A stretch of DNA of 15,743 bases from contig CAVAPE010000056.1 in the NCBI GenBank assembly GCA_963590405.1, positions 1-15,743 on the forward strand, read 5' to 3'. The notes beneath the pieces were generated by a model. That model searched no databases. It was not told the DNA's origin and saw only the letters and a list, made by a program, of their open reading frames with translations. This stretch comes from Limisoma sp963590405. GTDB taxonomy: Bacteria; Bacteroidota; Bacteroidia; Bacteroidales; Muribaculaceae. Numbering within the stretch: position 1 is the first letter of the stretch; each line of letters begins with the position of its first letter. A program made the translations under genes and the position numbers. Below are positions 8,078-14,376 of the stretch, piece after piece.

Positions 8078-9667
8078 TTAGTCCTTAAGCGACAATGGCA
8101 TCATGCGGGCACCGTTGGGCGACCGTATTCTCAGGATGCTTGCCACTGTTGGTGCCAGCAGGGTGGCATCGACGGGCGATGTGATTTTCTGGGCTTTTAC
8201 ATTCGGCGCAATGATGAATGCCGGCGCACTGATGGCGTTGACAGTCACTTGCTTGACGTTGCCGTTGTTGTAGTCGTCGCGCACTTTCCATCCCGGCGCA
8301 ATCTGAAGGAATACGTCGGCAGTTTCCTGCGATGTGATGGAGCGGTGGAGGCGCTGGAGCGTTTCGCCCGATGGGTTGTTGAGAATTTCATCGAAGGTGT
8401 AGGCTTCGTCTACTCCAGCCATGCGGCGGAGGAAGTCGCCCGACACTTTGCGCAACTCTTCAACCGATATGTTTTTCTCTTTAGCGAGTTTCTCGTTGAG
8501 ATATACTTTCTCGTCAAAATATGCGTTCACCCAACTGCCGTTGCCGTAGAGTGCCATGAGGTACATGTTGAGCAGCGAAATGGCTTTTTTCGACGAAAAT
8601 TCGCCCGATGGGATGTTGAATCTCGGGTCGGTGGCATAGAGGTCGTCGAAATAGCCTGTGGGGGTGACGAAGATGCACACGTTTTTGCCCACATTTTTTT
8701 CGATGGCGGCGAATAGTCGCTCGAGTTCGTGGTCAAGACGGATGTATTTGTCCTGCAGTTCTATGCGGCTGTCGTTGTCGGAGGCATAGGCGTAGGGTGC
8801 TGCCGAGTAGGCAATGTTGATCATGTCGATGGTCTGCCGCTTACCGAGCGCCATGTCGTTGATGCAACTGATTGCTACTGAGGTTACTTCCTCGTTGACG
8901 AGTGCCGAACTTTTGAATCGCTCAACGCCGTCGTTGCCCTTGAAGGTGTACTTGAAGGGGTAGAAGGTGCGGTGGCGTGGAACGTCGGGGTATTTGCTCA
9001 GGTCGAGCCGCGGACGCCACGTCAGGGTGTCGAGCCGTGAGCGCAGCGGCTGGCGCATGTTGTGCGAGGAGATTGTTGTGGGGTAGTCCTTGTAGAAGGT
9101 CGACGAAGCCCATTTGCCGGTCTTGTCGCTAATCCAGAATGCTCCGTTGGCGGCGTGCCCTGCCATGATGATGGCTTGCTGGGCGTCGGGCGCAATGGCA
9201 TAGACATCGCCGATGCCGTTGTTGTCCATCCGGATTTCGTCGCTCAGCGTGCTCACCTTCATCGCCATTGGCGACAGTGTCTCGTCGGTGGCGTTGCCTA
9301 TGTATTTCGGGTCGTTGAGCACGAGCGAGATGCGGCGCGACTCTTCGTTGTAGGTCTTTATGCCGGTGATACCGTTGACGTTGGGGTAGGTGCCGGTGTA
9401 GATTACGGCGGTCGATGCAGCCTTGTCGAGGCGTGCCATATCGAAGACCACGTTCTCAAGTTTGGCACCGTTCTGCATCAGGCGCTTGAAGCCGCCGTTG
9501 CCAAACTGCGACTGAAGCAGGTCGAGATAGTCGTTGCGCAGTTGGTCGATTGATATGCCCACAATAAGTGTGGGACGCCCACCCGACACCTGCGACAGCG
9601 CAGACATCGCCACGAGCGAGAATATCATCGATGATATCAGCCTATTTACTTGCTTCTTTTTACGCAT
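8078..9667 (-). CDS. Alkaline-phosphatase-superfamily protein (PafA/phosphodiesterase-like), probably catalytically inactive
   Basis: A 529-residue exported protein. The signal peptide is MRKKKQVNRLISSMIFSLVA... ending near SALSQ (residue 26). The fold assignment rests on RPTLIVGISIDQLRNDYL (31-48), GGFKRLMQNGAKLENVV, YTGTYPNVNGITG (90-102), MAGHAANGAFW (168-178) and the C-terminal LLAPTVASILRIRSPNGA, all matching the type I phosphodiesterase/alkaline phosphatase family and PafA in particular. The metal ligand Asp41 is present. The other expected residues seem missing: the nucleophile Thr position aligns with Lys82 (LDKAAST), the K-x-R pair before AGH reads D-A-Q, the D-x-x-x-H block before the late helix reads SAAPYAYA (288-295), the ADHG block reads TPTGYFDD (335-342), and the late HGS block reads VNAISA (476-481). 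The alignment was done by eye. AGGAG directly precedes the ATG, and the start overlaps the upstream lnb gene by 22 bp, suggesting translational coupling. Confidence 0.8.
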   Translation of the reverse strand: MRKKKQVNRLISSMIFSLVAMSALSQVSGGRPTLIVGISIDQLRNDYLDLLQSQFGNGGFKRLMQNGAKLENVVFDMARLDKAASTAVIYTGTYPNVNGITGIKTYNEESRRISLVLNDPKYIGNATDETLSPMAMKVSTLSDEIRMDNNGIGDVYAIAPDAQQAIIMAGHAANGAFWISDKTGKWASSTFYKDYPTTISSHNMRQPLRSRLDTLTWRPRLDLSKYPDVPRHRTFYPFKYTFKGNDGVERFKSSALVNEEVTSVAISCINDMALGKRQTIDMINIAYSAAPYAYASDNDSRIELQDKYIRLDHELERLFAAIEKNVGKNVCIFVTPTGYFDDLYATDPRFNIPSGEFSSKKAISLLNMYLMALYGNGSWVNAYFDEKVYLNEKLAKEKNISVEELRKVSGDFLRRMAGVDEAYTFDEILNNPSGETLQRLHRSITSQETADVFLQIAPGWKVRDDYNNGNVKQVTVNAISAPAFIIAPNVKAQKITSPVDATLLAPTVASILRIRSPNGARMMPLSLKD

Positions 9668-10824
9668 CTCCTATTGATAATGATATAAGCGGCGGAACGC
9701 GCTATGCTGCAAAGCATTAGCGGAAAGAATGCTGCGTTGGCACTCTGTGGTATTGCCCACCAGCCGGCAAATAATATCAAAACAAGCGCAAAGTTAAGAA
9801 AATGATATGAATATACCCACTTTTTTGCTGATTTTATCCATACTGCGATGGCGGCAAACAGGCAGAACGGGTTGAGCCAAAATCCCAGCCAGTTGGGCGA
9901 GGTGGCTTCGTGCTCCGACAGGAAGATGAGGAAAAACAGCAGGCAGCCCAGCAAGCCGGTGAGGGTGAACCACAGGGTGTCGACCCATCGCGTGGTGCGC
10001 TGGCGCTTGATGTCGAGCAGCGAAACGGCGATTATTGCCACGAATGCGAGCCAGCACACAAACAGCGGCGACAACAGCAGTGGCGTGGGTGGCAGCGTTG
10101 GGGATTCGCTTCCTTCAACAAGATTGGTGGTCGAGCCGACGATTTTTACGGCTTTGCCTTGTGCGTCGGTGTATGTCGCGCCAGCCATTTCCTGCATCAG
10201 GATGATAGGGGCAAACATCTGTTCGCGTGTGGTTAACGTTTGGTCGATGCCCGAGCCGAGGGCAAGGTCAATGCCGAACTGATACCAAGGGTAGTTGCCG
10301 CTGTAACTGCGCATAAGGTCGCGGTAGGTGACTTTCGTGCGCTCTGGCGACGGATATTTCAGTCCGCCCACGGCTTGCTCGATGAGGTCGCGCGGTCGGG
10401 TGGCGCAGTTGTTGCGCACGTAGTTGTAGCGGTATTCGCAGTTCTCTGGGAGGCAAAGCCGCTCCAGTTCGTTATAGAGCCACGATGCTTGCCCGTCATT
10501 GAGGTTGAGCCGTTGCTCCACCACCTTCGAGCCTCGTTCGGCATATTCTGGCACGAAATACGGGGTTGGGTAGCCGCCAACGCGGTAGTCGGTTTCACCC
10601 TTCACGAAGCGGTATACGAAATTAGGCTGATTGAATGAGAACAGTCCGAAGTTGTACACCTGGTCCATGCCGTTGTCGTCGGTAATGCGGATTGCCGTGT
10701 GTCCGTAGAGTTCAAACACCTCTTGCCCAGGATAGCAGGTGAGCAGGCTTACTTTTAACTGGTTGGCTGACGCAGTTATGCCGCAGAGGCAGATTGCTAT
10801 TAGTGAGAGAATATATTTTTTCAT
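9646..10824 (-). CDS. lnb: DUF4105/Lnb-type protein, probable lipoprotein N-acyltransferase
   Basis: A 392-residue membrane protein. Residues 1-20 form a signal peptide (MKKYILSLIAICLCGITASA). The DUF4105 periplasmic domain follows to about 245, with ELYGHTAIRI (His42), QVYNFGLFSFNQPNFVYRF and RNNCATRPRDLIE (Cys140). After that come about five hydrophobic segments (near 250-270, 283-303, 316-331, 341-356, 366-384), with SEHEATSPNWLGFWLNPF between the second and third. From memory, DUF4105 proteins of Bacteroides were identified as the lipoprotein N-acyltransferase Lnb, which completes triacylation without an Lnt homologue; His42 and Cys140 are the likely catalytic pair. A longer reading from TTG at 10848 was rejected: that codon lies inside the TAACTTTG promoter box, and the signal peptide fits the ATG at 10824. 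It is the first gene of the operon and overlaps the next gene by 22 bp. The window encodes at least three lipobox proteins that could be substrates. Confidence 0.85.
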   Translation of the reverse strand: MKKYILSLIAICLCGITASANQLKVSLLTCYPGQEVFELYGHTAIRITDDNGMDQVYNFGLFSFNQPNFVYRFVKGETDYRVGGYPTPYFVPEYAERGSKVVEQRLNLNDGQASWLYNELERLCLPENCEYRYNYVRNNCATRPRDLIEQAVGGLKYPSPERTKVTYRDLMRSYSGNYPWYQFGIDLALGSGIDQTLTTREQMFAPIILMQEMAGATYTDAQGKAVKIVGSTTNLVEGSESPTLPPTPLLLSPLFVCWLAFVAIIAVSLLDIKRQRTTRWVDTLWFTLTGLLGCLLFFLIFLSEHEATSPNWLGFWLNPFCLFAAIAVWIKSAKKWVYSYHFLNFALVLILFAGWWAIPQSANAAFFPLMLCSIARSAAYIIINRRCVKRSK

Positions 10825-10845
10825 CCTTTGTCGTTCAGTTCGCCG

Positions 10846-10878
10846 CAAAGTTACTACTTATAATCCGAACCACGGCAA
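10846..10878 (-). promoter_or_regulatory. Promoter of the lnb operon (Bacteroidota sigma-ABfr type)
   Basis: On the minus strand TAACTTTG (10853-10846) matches the Bacteroidota -7 element TAnnTTTG. A TTG at 10878-10876 lies 22 bp upstream and could be the -33 element; it falls inside the left arm of the hairpin at 10875-10924. The implied transcription start near 10840 leaves a leader of about 16 nt before the ATG at 10824. Confidence 0.65.
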
Positions 10879-10924
10879 CAAGCCCGCCATTTAGTCGTTT
10901 TCGACTCGTGGCGGGCTTGGTTGC
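10875..10924. terminator. Long hairpin between the C10 operon and lnb, putative terminator
   Basis: The arms GCAACAAGCCCGCCA (10875-10889) and TGGCGGGCTTGGTTGC (10909-10924) pair with one bulged G. Within the loop a second stem, AGTCG/CGACT (10893-10897 and 10902-10906), closes on TTTT. The position, 16 bp after the stop codon of the small lipoprotein gene, suggests a transcription terminator for the minus-strand C10 operon. No clear T tract follows on either strand, so intrinsic termination is uncertain; RNA stabilisation or a role at the overlapping lnb -33 region is possible. Confidence 0.55.
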
Positions 10925-10939
10925 GCTAAAGTGAAAATC

Positions 10940-11446
10940 TTATTTGATTGTTTTCCGAATTATTGGTGTTACTCCGTCCTCGCCCCATTCGGTTATCTCT
11001 GTGCCATTTAATGAGGCTGATTTGTTGAAGTATTCGGCGTATTTGTATGATGTGGAAAATTTCACGATGTCTTGCGTTCCATCCTTCCATTTAAGGGTGA
11101 TTGTTTCGTCTTTGTAGTTTTTACTGGAAAAGAAGAAACCGTATGTTATGGACGTAGGATTGTTGTCTTTATCGTAAACAGCATGGAAAGGTTGCTCGTT
11201 AGATGCTCTCTGTTCACCTTTCTTTTTGAGTGACGATGTGTAACCCTGATATTCTATGGTCAGCAACTCGCGGATTCTCTCTTCTCCATTTTCGCCTTTG
11301 ATGATTACGTTTCCGTCCGCATCTGTAACGACTATTTCAAACGTGATGATGGGCGGGTCGCAGTCAACTGGTTCTTCTGCATCTTGTTTGCAACTGGGCA
11401 GTAATAGCCCTAAAAACAAGATCGCTAAAAAATAAAATCGTTTCAT
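10940..11446 (-). CDS. Small lipoprotein of unknown function, cotranscribed with the C10 peptidase
   Basis: I do not recognise a family for this 168-residue protein. It has a clear type II signal peptide, MKRFYFLAILFLGLLLPSC, with the lipidated Cys at 19, followed by an acidic stretch (KQDAEEPVDCD). The remainder looks beta-rich and charged: FEIVVTDADGNVIIKG, then LLTIEYQGYTSSLKKKGEQ, SITYGFFFSSKNYKDETITL and KYAEYFNKSASLNG. It begins 9 bp after the stop of the C10 peptidase gene and is followed by the hairpin at 10875-10924, so the two form a two-gene operon. Some Bacteroides C10 protease genes are accompanied by genes for small inhibitor proteins, so an inhibitor role is possible; I see no motif that proves it. 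Its base composition is A+T-rich like that of the peptidase gene. Confidence 0.75.
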   Translation of the reverse strand: MKRFYFLAILFLGLLLPSCKQDAEEPVDCDPPIITFEIVVTDADGNVIIKGENGEERIRELLTIEYQGYTSSLKKKGEQRASNEQPFHAVYDKDNNPTSITYGFFFSSKNYKDETITLKWKDGTQDIVKFSTSYKYAEYFNKSASLNGTEITEWGEDGVTPIIRKTIK

Positions 11447-11455
11447 AACAGTGTC

Positions 11456-12844
11456 TTATTTGGTTGGGTAAATATTGTAAATATCTTTTCTGTTTTTTGC
11501 TACGCTATATGTGGGAATTTTAAGATTGTTGTCAAAATAGAATCCGTTATCGTCTGATGGACCCCATCCCCAATTAATATAAAAATGGTAATATGGACCG
11601 GAATATTTATAATCGTAACGGTCTAAGCACGTGAATTCTTTACGACTTGTAAATGTATAAATTTCAGAGTAAGACTCGGCGCTGTAACTTTGACCGCCAG
11701 AACAAACCCATGCGTGTCCTTCATTTGTGCCATCAGCTTGCCCCCTCATATATACGGGGCGGTGATAGTTGATGTCTCTCCAGACAGTTGCGCTATTATG
11801 CTCCTTTACAACGGCTTGTGTATATCCCCATTTTTTAAAAACGTTGCACATATTGGAAATAGTAGTGCCAGTTCCATCATAACTGAAGGTTGCTCCTGCT
11901 TCATTCGCAATTTCAAGAAGAAAATCGGAAGTAGTTTTTGTCCCGTCGGTAAGAGACATATTATTCCAATTGAATCGTGCTGGGTATTTGTAGTAGTACA
12001 TAATTTGACCAGCGGCAACTGGACCGCAGCCTGCATATGCATTCTTTCCATTTACTATTGGATAACTTTGGTTAAATCCACCTTCTTGATGCCATTCAGT
12101 TTCAAGGAAATTTGGGATAAATTCATTGTGTGTATATTGTTTTTTCACTCCGATGCAAAGGCTTGCCCATTCTTCTTCGTATAGCGGATATATTACACCT
12201 TTCACGAGTTCAATCTGCTCCTCGTCGGCAATGCTGAATACTTCATAGCCTTTAGAAATCCAGGAGCAAACAGAATCTTGAAGAATGGTTTGCGCTGCGT
12301 TCATGTCAGGGTCGCTGAACTTTGGATGCACGGATTTGATTCGTTTTAGGGTTTTGTCGTTGTCTGTTGTGTTGCTGTATTGTTTCCAAAGTTGGCGATA
12401 TTTTGCGATAGAGTCGTCGGGAAGAGAGTTGGCTACAGATATTGCACCTACGGTCTCTTCTTTCCAGTCAACTATGCCAGAATTGGCAATTGAGGCAATG
12501 TCGAAATGTCCTTTGTCGGAATAGGCGAGGACTGGGCAGTAGCGCTTTGTCCCACTGATTAGGACAAAGCCGTTGTCATCGGTAAAATTCACCACATAAA
12601 TTGCCGCATTGCCTTCCTCGTCGAGAATAGTGGAGGTGGTGTAGTCGTTGCTTCGTGTGCGAGCATTTCCCTCTGCTCTGAATTTGCTTGCGACTGCAAG
12701 AATGTCGTCAGCCGACACTTTGTCGCTTTCTGCAAGTGCAATCGGTGATGAACCCAAGTTGCAATACATCCCCACGTCATCCTGCATGGAGCAACTGCTT
12801 AAAGCCAGTAACGCCAGTGTAATAAATAAGATTTTTGGTTTCAT
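11456..12844 (-). CDS. C10 family (streptopain-like) cysteine peptidase, lipoprotein
   Basis: A 462-residue lipoprotein zymogen. The lipobox is LALSSC (Cys18). Residues about 40-150 resemble the inhibitory prodomain of C10 peptidases: SADDILAVASKF, AAIYVVNFTDDNGFVLISG and CPVLAYSDKGHF. The catalytic domain starts near 245 with WHQEGGFNQSYP. The catalytic Cys273 lies in NAYAGCGPVAAGQIMYYY and the catalytic His377 in EGHAWVCSGG, with the late motif YYHFYINWGWG (418-428) supplying the conserved Trp-Gly-Trp. Relatives include streptopain (SpeB), interpain of Prevotella and the Bfp proteases of Bacteroides fragilis. It is longer than SpeB (398 residues), mainly through a segment between prodomain and catalytic domain (about 155-240). 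As a lipoprotein it is expected in the outer membrane or periplasm, acting on host or neighbour proteins. It is the first gene of an operon with the small lipoprotein; a TATATTTG box lies 40 bp upstream. Confidence 0.92.
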   Translation of the reverse strand: MKPKILFITLALLALSSCSMQDDVGMYCNLGSSPIALAESDKVSADDILAVASKFRAEGNARTRSNDYTTSTILDEEGNAAIYVVNFTDDNGFVLISGTKRYCPVLAYSDKGHFDIASIANSGIVDWKEETVGAISVANSLPDDSIAKYRQLWKQYSNTTDNDKTLKRIKSVHPKFSDPDMNAAQTILQDSVCSWISKGYEVFSIADEEQIELVKGVIYPLYEEEWASLCIGVKKQYTHNEFIPNFLETEWHQEGGFNQSYPIVNGKNAYAGCGPVAAGQIMYYYKYPARFNWNNMSLTDGTKTTSDFLLEIANEAGATFSYDGTGTTISNMCNVFKKWGYTQAVVKEHNSATVWRDINYHRPVYMRGQADGTNEGHAWVCSGGQSYSAESYSEIYTFTSRKEFTCLDRYDYKYSGPYYHFYINWGWGPSDDNGFYFDNNLKIPTYSVAKNRKDIYNIYPTK

Positions 12845-12883
12845 ACAATTAAAAAATTAAAGGTTAGTATTTGTTCGTCGGTG

Positions 12884-12891
12884 CAAATATA
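12884..12891 (-). promoter_or_regulatory. -7 promoter element of the C10 peptidase operon
   Basis: On the minus strand this reads TATATTTG, an exact match to TAnnTTTG. It implies a transcription start near 12878 and a leader of about 34 nt to the ATG at 12844. No convincing -33 TTTG is seen at the usual 19-21 bp distance, so the promoter may need an activator; an inverted repeat lies just upstream at 12922-12936. Confidence 0.6.
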
Positions 12892-12921
12892 AACAAAATC
12901 GCTGAAAGAGAAAGTGTTAAA

Positions 12922-12939
12922 TTGTATGTTATACAACAT
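12922..12939. repeat. Overlapping short inverted repeats in the divergent spacer, possible operator
   Basis: TTGTAT-GTT-ATACAA (12922-12936) is a perfect 6-bp inverted repeat with a 3-base centre. It overlaps a second one, ATGTT-ATAC-AACAT (12926-12939). The site lies about 30 bp upstream of the C10 -7 box and about 40 bp upstream of the -33 element of the HU promoter, a position where a dimeric regulator could act on either gene. The surroundings are A+T-rich, so chance is possible. Confidence 0.35.
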
Positions 12940-12978
12940 AATAGACAAGGGAAAGTGGAATTGGAGGCGCAAATCGTG

Positions 12979-13007
12979 TTGGGGTTCGGGGAAAAACACT
13001 AACTTTG
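12979..13007 (+). promoter_or_regulatory. Promoter of the HU/LysM/SGNH/MBOAT operon
   Basis: TTG (12979-12981) and TAACTTTG (13000-13007) are separated by 18 bp, a good match to the Bacteroidota -33/-7 promoter. The -7 element ends only 3 bases before the ATG at 13011 and 9 before that at 13017, so the transcript should be leaderless or nearly so. Confidence 0.65.
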
Positions 13008-13010
13008 TCA

Positions 13011-13328
13011 ATGACTATGAAGGCTAACGATAAACAACATAAGGAATTTGTCGCCCAATTGGCTGGGCGGCTGAACTGTAGCGACGCTGATGCCGGCGCT
13101 CTCTACGATACTTTCGCATCGATGGTGAAGGAGCATTGCGCAGCGCTCGACACTGTTGCCATCCCGAGTTTTGGCAAGATTAAGGGCGTAAAGATGATGG
13201 AGCACGTTGAGGCGGATGCCGAAACTGGAAAACGGATGCTCTTTCCGCCCAAAATCAGCATAGGTTTTGAGCCGAGCACAATCCTGAAAACCCGCATTGC
13301 GGAGAAAGGAGACGGCAATGGAGAATAA
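13011..13328 (+). CDS. Small HU/IHF-family DNA-binding protein
   Basis: A 105-residue HU-fold protein with no signal peptide, expected on the nucleoid. The N-terminal helices (EFVAQLAGRLNCSDADAGAL, then YDTFASMVKEHCAALDTV) are followed by AIPSFGKIKGVKM, which matches the G-F-G-x-F strand of HU. An arm ends in ETGKRMLFPPKISIGFEPS, equivalent to the HU arm and the F-x-P return. The usual R-N-P-x-T-G arm tip is replaced by EADAETGK, so DNA bending through the intercalating Pro is doubtful. An extension from TTG at 13005 is rejected because that codon lies in the -7 promoter box; ATG 13017 is an alternative start. The stop codon overlaps the start of the next HU-fold gene by 11 bp, so the two proteins are probably made together and could heterodimerise, since HU proteins work as dimers. 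Confidence 0.85.
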   Translation: MTMKANDKQHKEFVAQLAGRLNCSDADAGALYDTFASMVKEHCAALDTVAIPSFGKIKGVKMMEHVEADAETGKRMLFPPKISIGFEPSTILKTRIAEKGDGNGE

Positions 13329-14337
13329 CAGAACCCTTGTGTTGCAGGATATTGTAGCCGAGTTGACGGCGGCTACAGGAAAATCGGAGGCTTTATGCCA
13401 GGCTTTCGTGAAAAATCTCTTTGCCGTTGTTGCTGAGCAGTTGGCAGCCAACGGAGAGGCTGTGCTCAGAGGCATTGGCAAGTTTGTCGTTGTCGATGGT
13501 AATGTGCAGTTCGAGGCAGATTCCGATGCTGCGGCTTTTGTCAATGTGGCGTTTGAATGTTTCGAGCCGATGGAACTTGCGGATGATTTTGACGGCGAGG
13601 AGAAGGTCGACGACGCAGCAGAAGACAAGCAAGAAGAGACACCAGCGGCTGAAGAGCCTCAAGCAGAGGAGCAAAAGAACGAAACATCGGAAACCGACAG
13701 CGAAATGCTTCCACCGCCTGTGCCTGAAAGTGAAAAGCCTGGAGATGAGTCGGAAACGCCAGCAGAGGACACCGATGACGATGCCGTCAGCGACGAAGAG
13801 CAGCCGAACGACAGCGACGAAGAGGAGTGGACAGAAGAACCAAAACCCTCTTGCGGACATCGCTTCTTATGGGGCTTCATTTCGGGCTTCGTAGTGGCTG
13901 TATTACTTGCCTTAGCGGTATATTTCCTCGTGCCGGCTCTGTATATGCCGAGGACGATGGCAACTGCCACGCAAACTGACTCTACAGCCGTTGCTGACAC
14001 CACGGTTGCCGACACCGCTGCTCCAGTGAAAGAAGTGGTTGAGCCACAGACTGATACTGTTCCGGCGAAAGAGGAGAAGGTTGCCGACAAGGAGCAGACT
14101 TTCCTCGTGACCAACACAGCCTATCTCAGCAACATTTCCCGCAAGTTTTACGGGCACTATGCTTTTTGGGTTTATATCTATCTCGAAAACAAAGATATGA
14201 TTAAAGACCCTGACAATCTGCCTGTTGGCGCAGTGCTTAAAATCCCTGCTCCTGAAAAATATGGCATCGACAAAAACAATCCAGAAAGCATCAAGCGAGC
14301 CGAGATTAAGGCTCTGGAATTGAAGCAAGGCGAATAA
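13318..14337 (+). CDS. Membrane-spanning HU-acidic linker-TM-LysM protein
   Basis: A 339-residue protein with an unusual domain order. Residues 1-88 are an HU-like domain: TLVLQDIVAELTAATGKS, LRGIGKFVVVDG, and FVNVAFECFEPMEL. The DNA-binding arm is much shortened, as in CCDC81-type HU domains of Bacteroidota. Residues about 88-175 are a low-complexity linker rich in Glu, Asp and Pro. A single transmembrane segment lies at about 185-207 (GFISGFVVAVLLALAVYFLV). A Thr/Ala/Val-rich spacer leads to a LysM domain at about 261-312 (FLVTNTAYLSNISRKFYGHY ... NLPVGAVLKIPAP). This topology places HU in the cytoplasm and the peptidoglycan-binding LysM in the periplasm. I chose ATG 13318, with GGAG upstream and an 11-bp overlap with the previous gene, over the TTG at 13297. 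HU fusions to LysM or SPOR domains have been described by sequence analysis in Bacteroidota; a role in tethering or segregating the chromosome is inferred. Confidence 0.88.
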   Translation: MENNRTLVLQDIVAELTAATGKSEALCQAFVKNLFAVVAEQLAANGEAVLRGIGKFVVVDGNVQFEADSDAAAFVNVAFECFEPMELADDFDGEEKVDDAAEDKQEETPAAEEPQAEEQKNETSETDSEMLPPPVPESEKPGDESETPAEDTDDDAVSDEEQPNDSDEEEWTEEPKPSCGHRFLWGFISGFVVAVLLALAVYFLVPALYMPRTMATATQTDSTAVADTTVADTAAPVKEVVEPQTDTVPAKEEKVADKEQTFLVTNTAYLSNISRKFYGHYAFWVYIYLENKDMIKDPDNLPVGAVLKIPAPEKYGIDKNNPESIKRAEIKALELKQGE

Positions 14338-14341
14338 ACAC

Positions 14342-14358
14342 GAGGGCGAAGTGCCCTC
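14342..14358 (+). other. Intercistronic hairpin between HU-LysM and SGNH genes
   Basis: GAGGGC (14342-14347) and GCCCTC (14353-14358) form a perfect 6-bp stem around a 5-base loop. No T tract follows, and AAGGA lies just before the ATG at 14377. It is more likely an RNA-processing or stability element than a terminator, and could set different expression of upstream and downstream genes. Confidence 0.4.
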
Positions 14359-14376
14359 CACCATTATACAAGGACC

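Noticed and set aside
8009..9553. Plus-strand open frames opposite the phosphatase-fold gene (8009-8716, 9062-9553)
   Set aside because: Antisense shadows of an intact exported protein; compositions are biased and no motif is seen.
9848..10638. Plus-strand open frames opposite lnb
   Set aside because: Antisense to a gene with clear signal peptide, Cys/His motifs and membrane segments; the proteins look random.
10825..10848. Upstream TTG start for lnb
   Set aside because: The TTG lies within the TAACTTTG promoter box, and it would put charged residues MRRTERQR ahead of a good signal peptide that starts at the internal ATG.
13005..13010. TTG start for the small HU protein at 13005
   Set aside because: The TTG is part of the -7 promoter element, so it would not be in the transcript.
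13297..13317. TTG start for the HU-LysM protein
   Set aside because: The ATG at 13318 has an upstream GGAG and begins the HU helix at the usual distance; the TTG extension adds only MRRKETA.
13008..14364. Minus-strand open frames opposite the HU and HU-LysM genes
   Set aside because: Ser/Cys-rich shadows produced by the acidic linker codons of the sense gene; no motifs or initiation signals.
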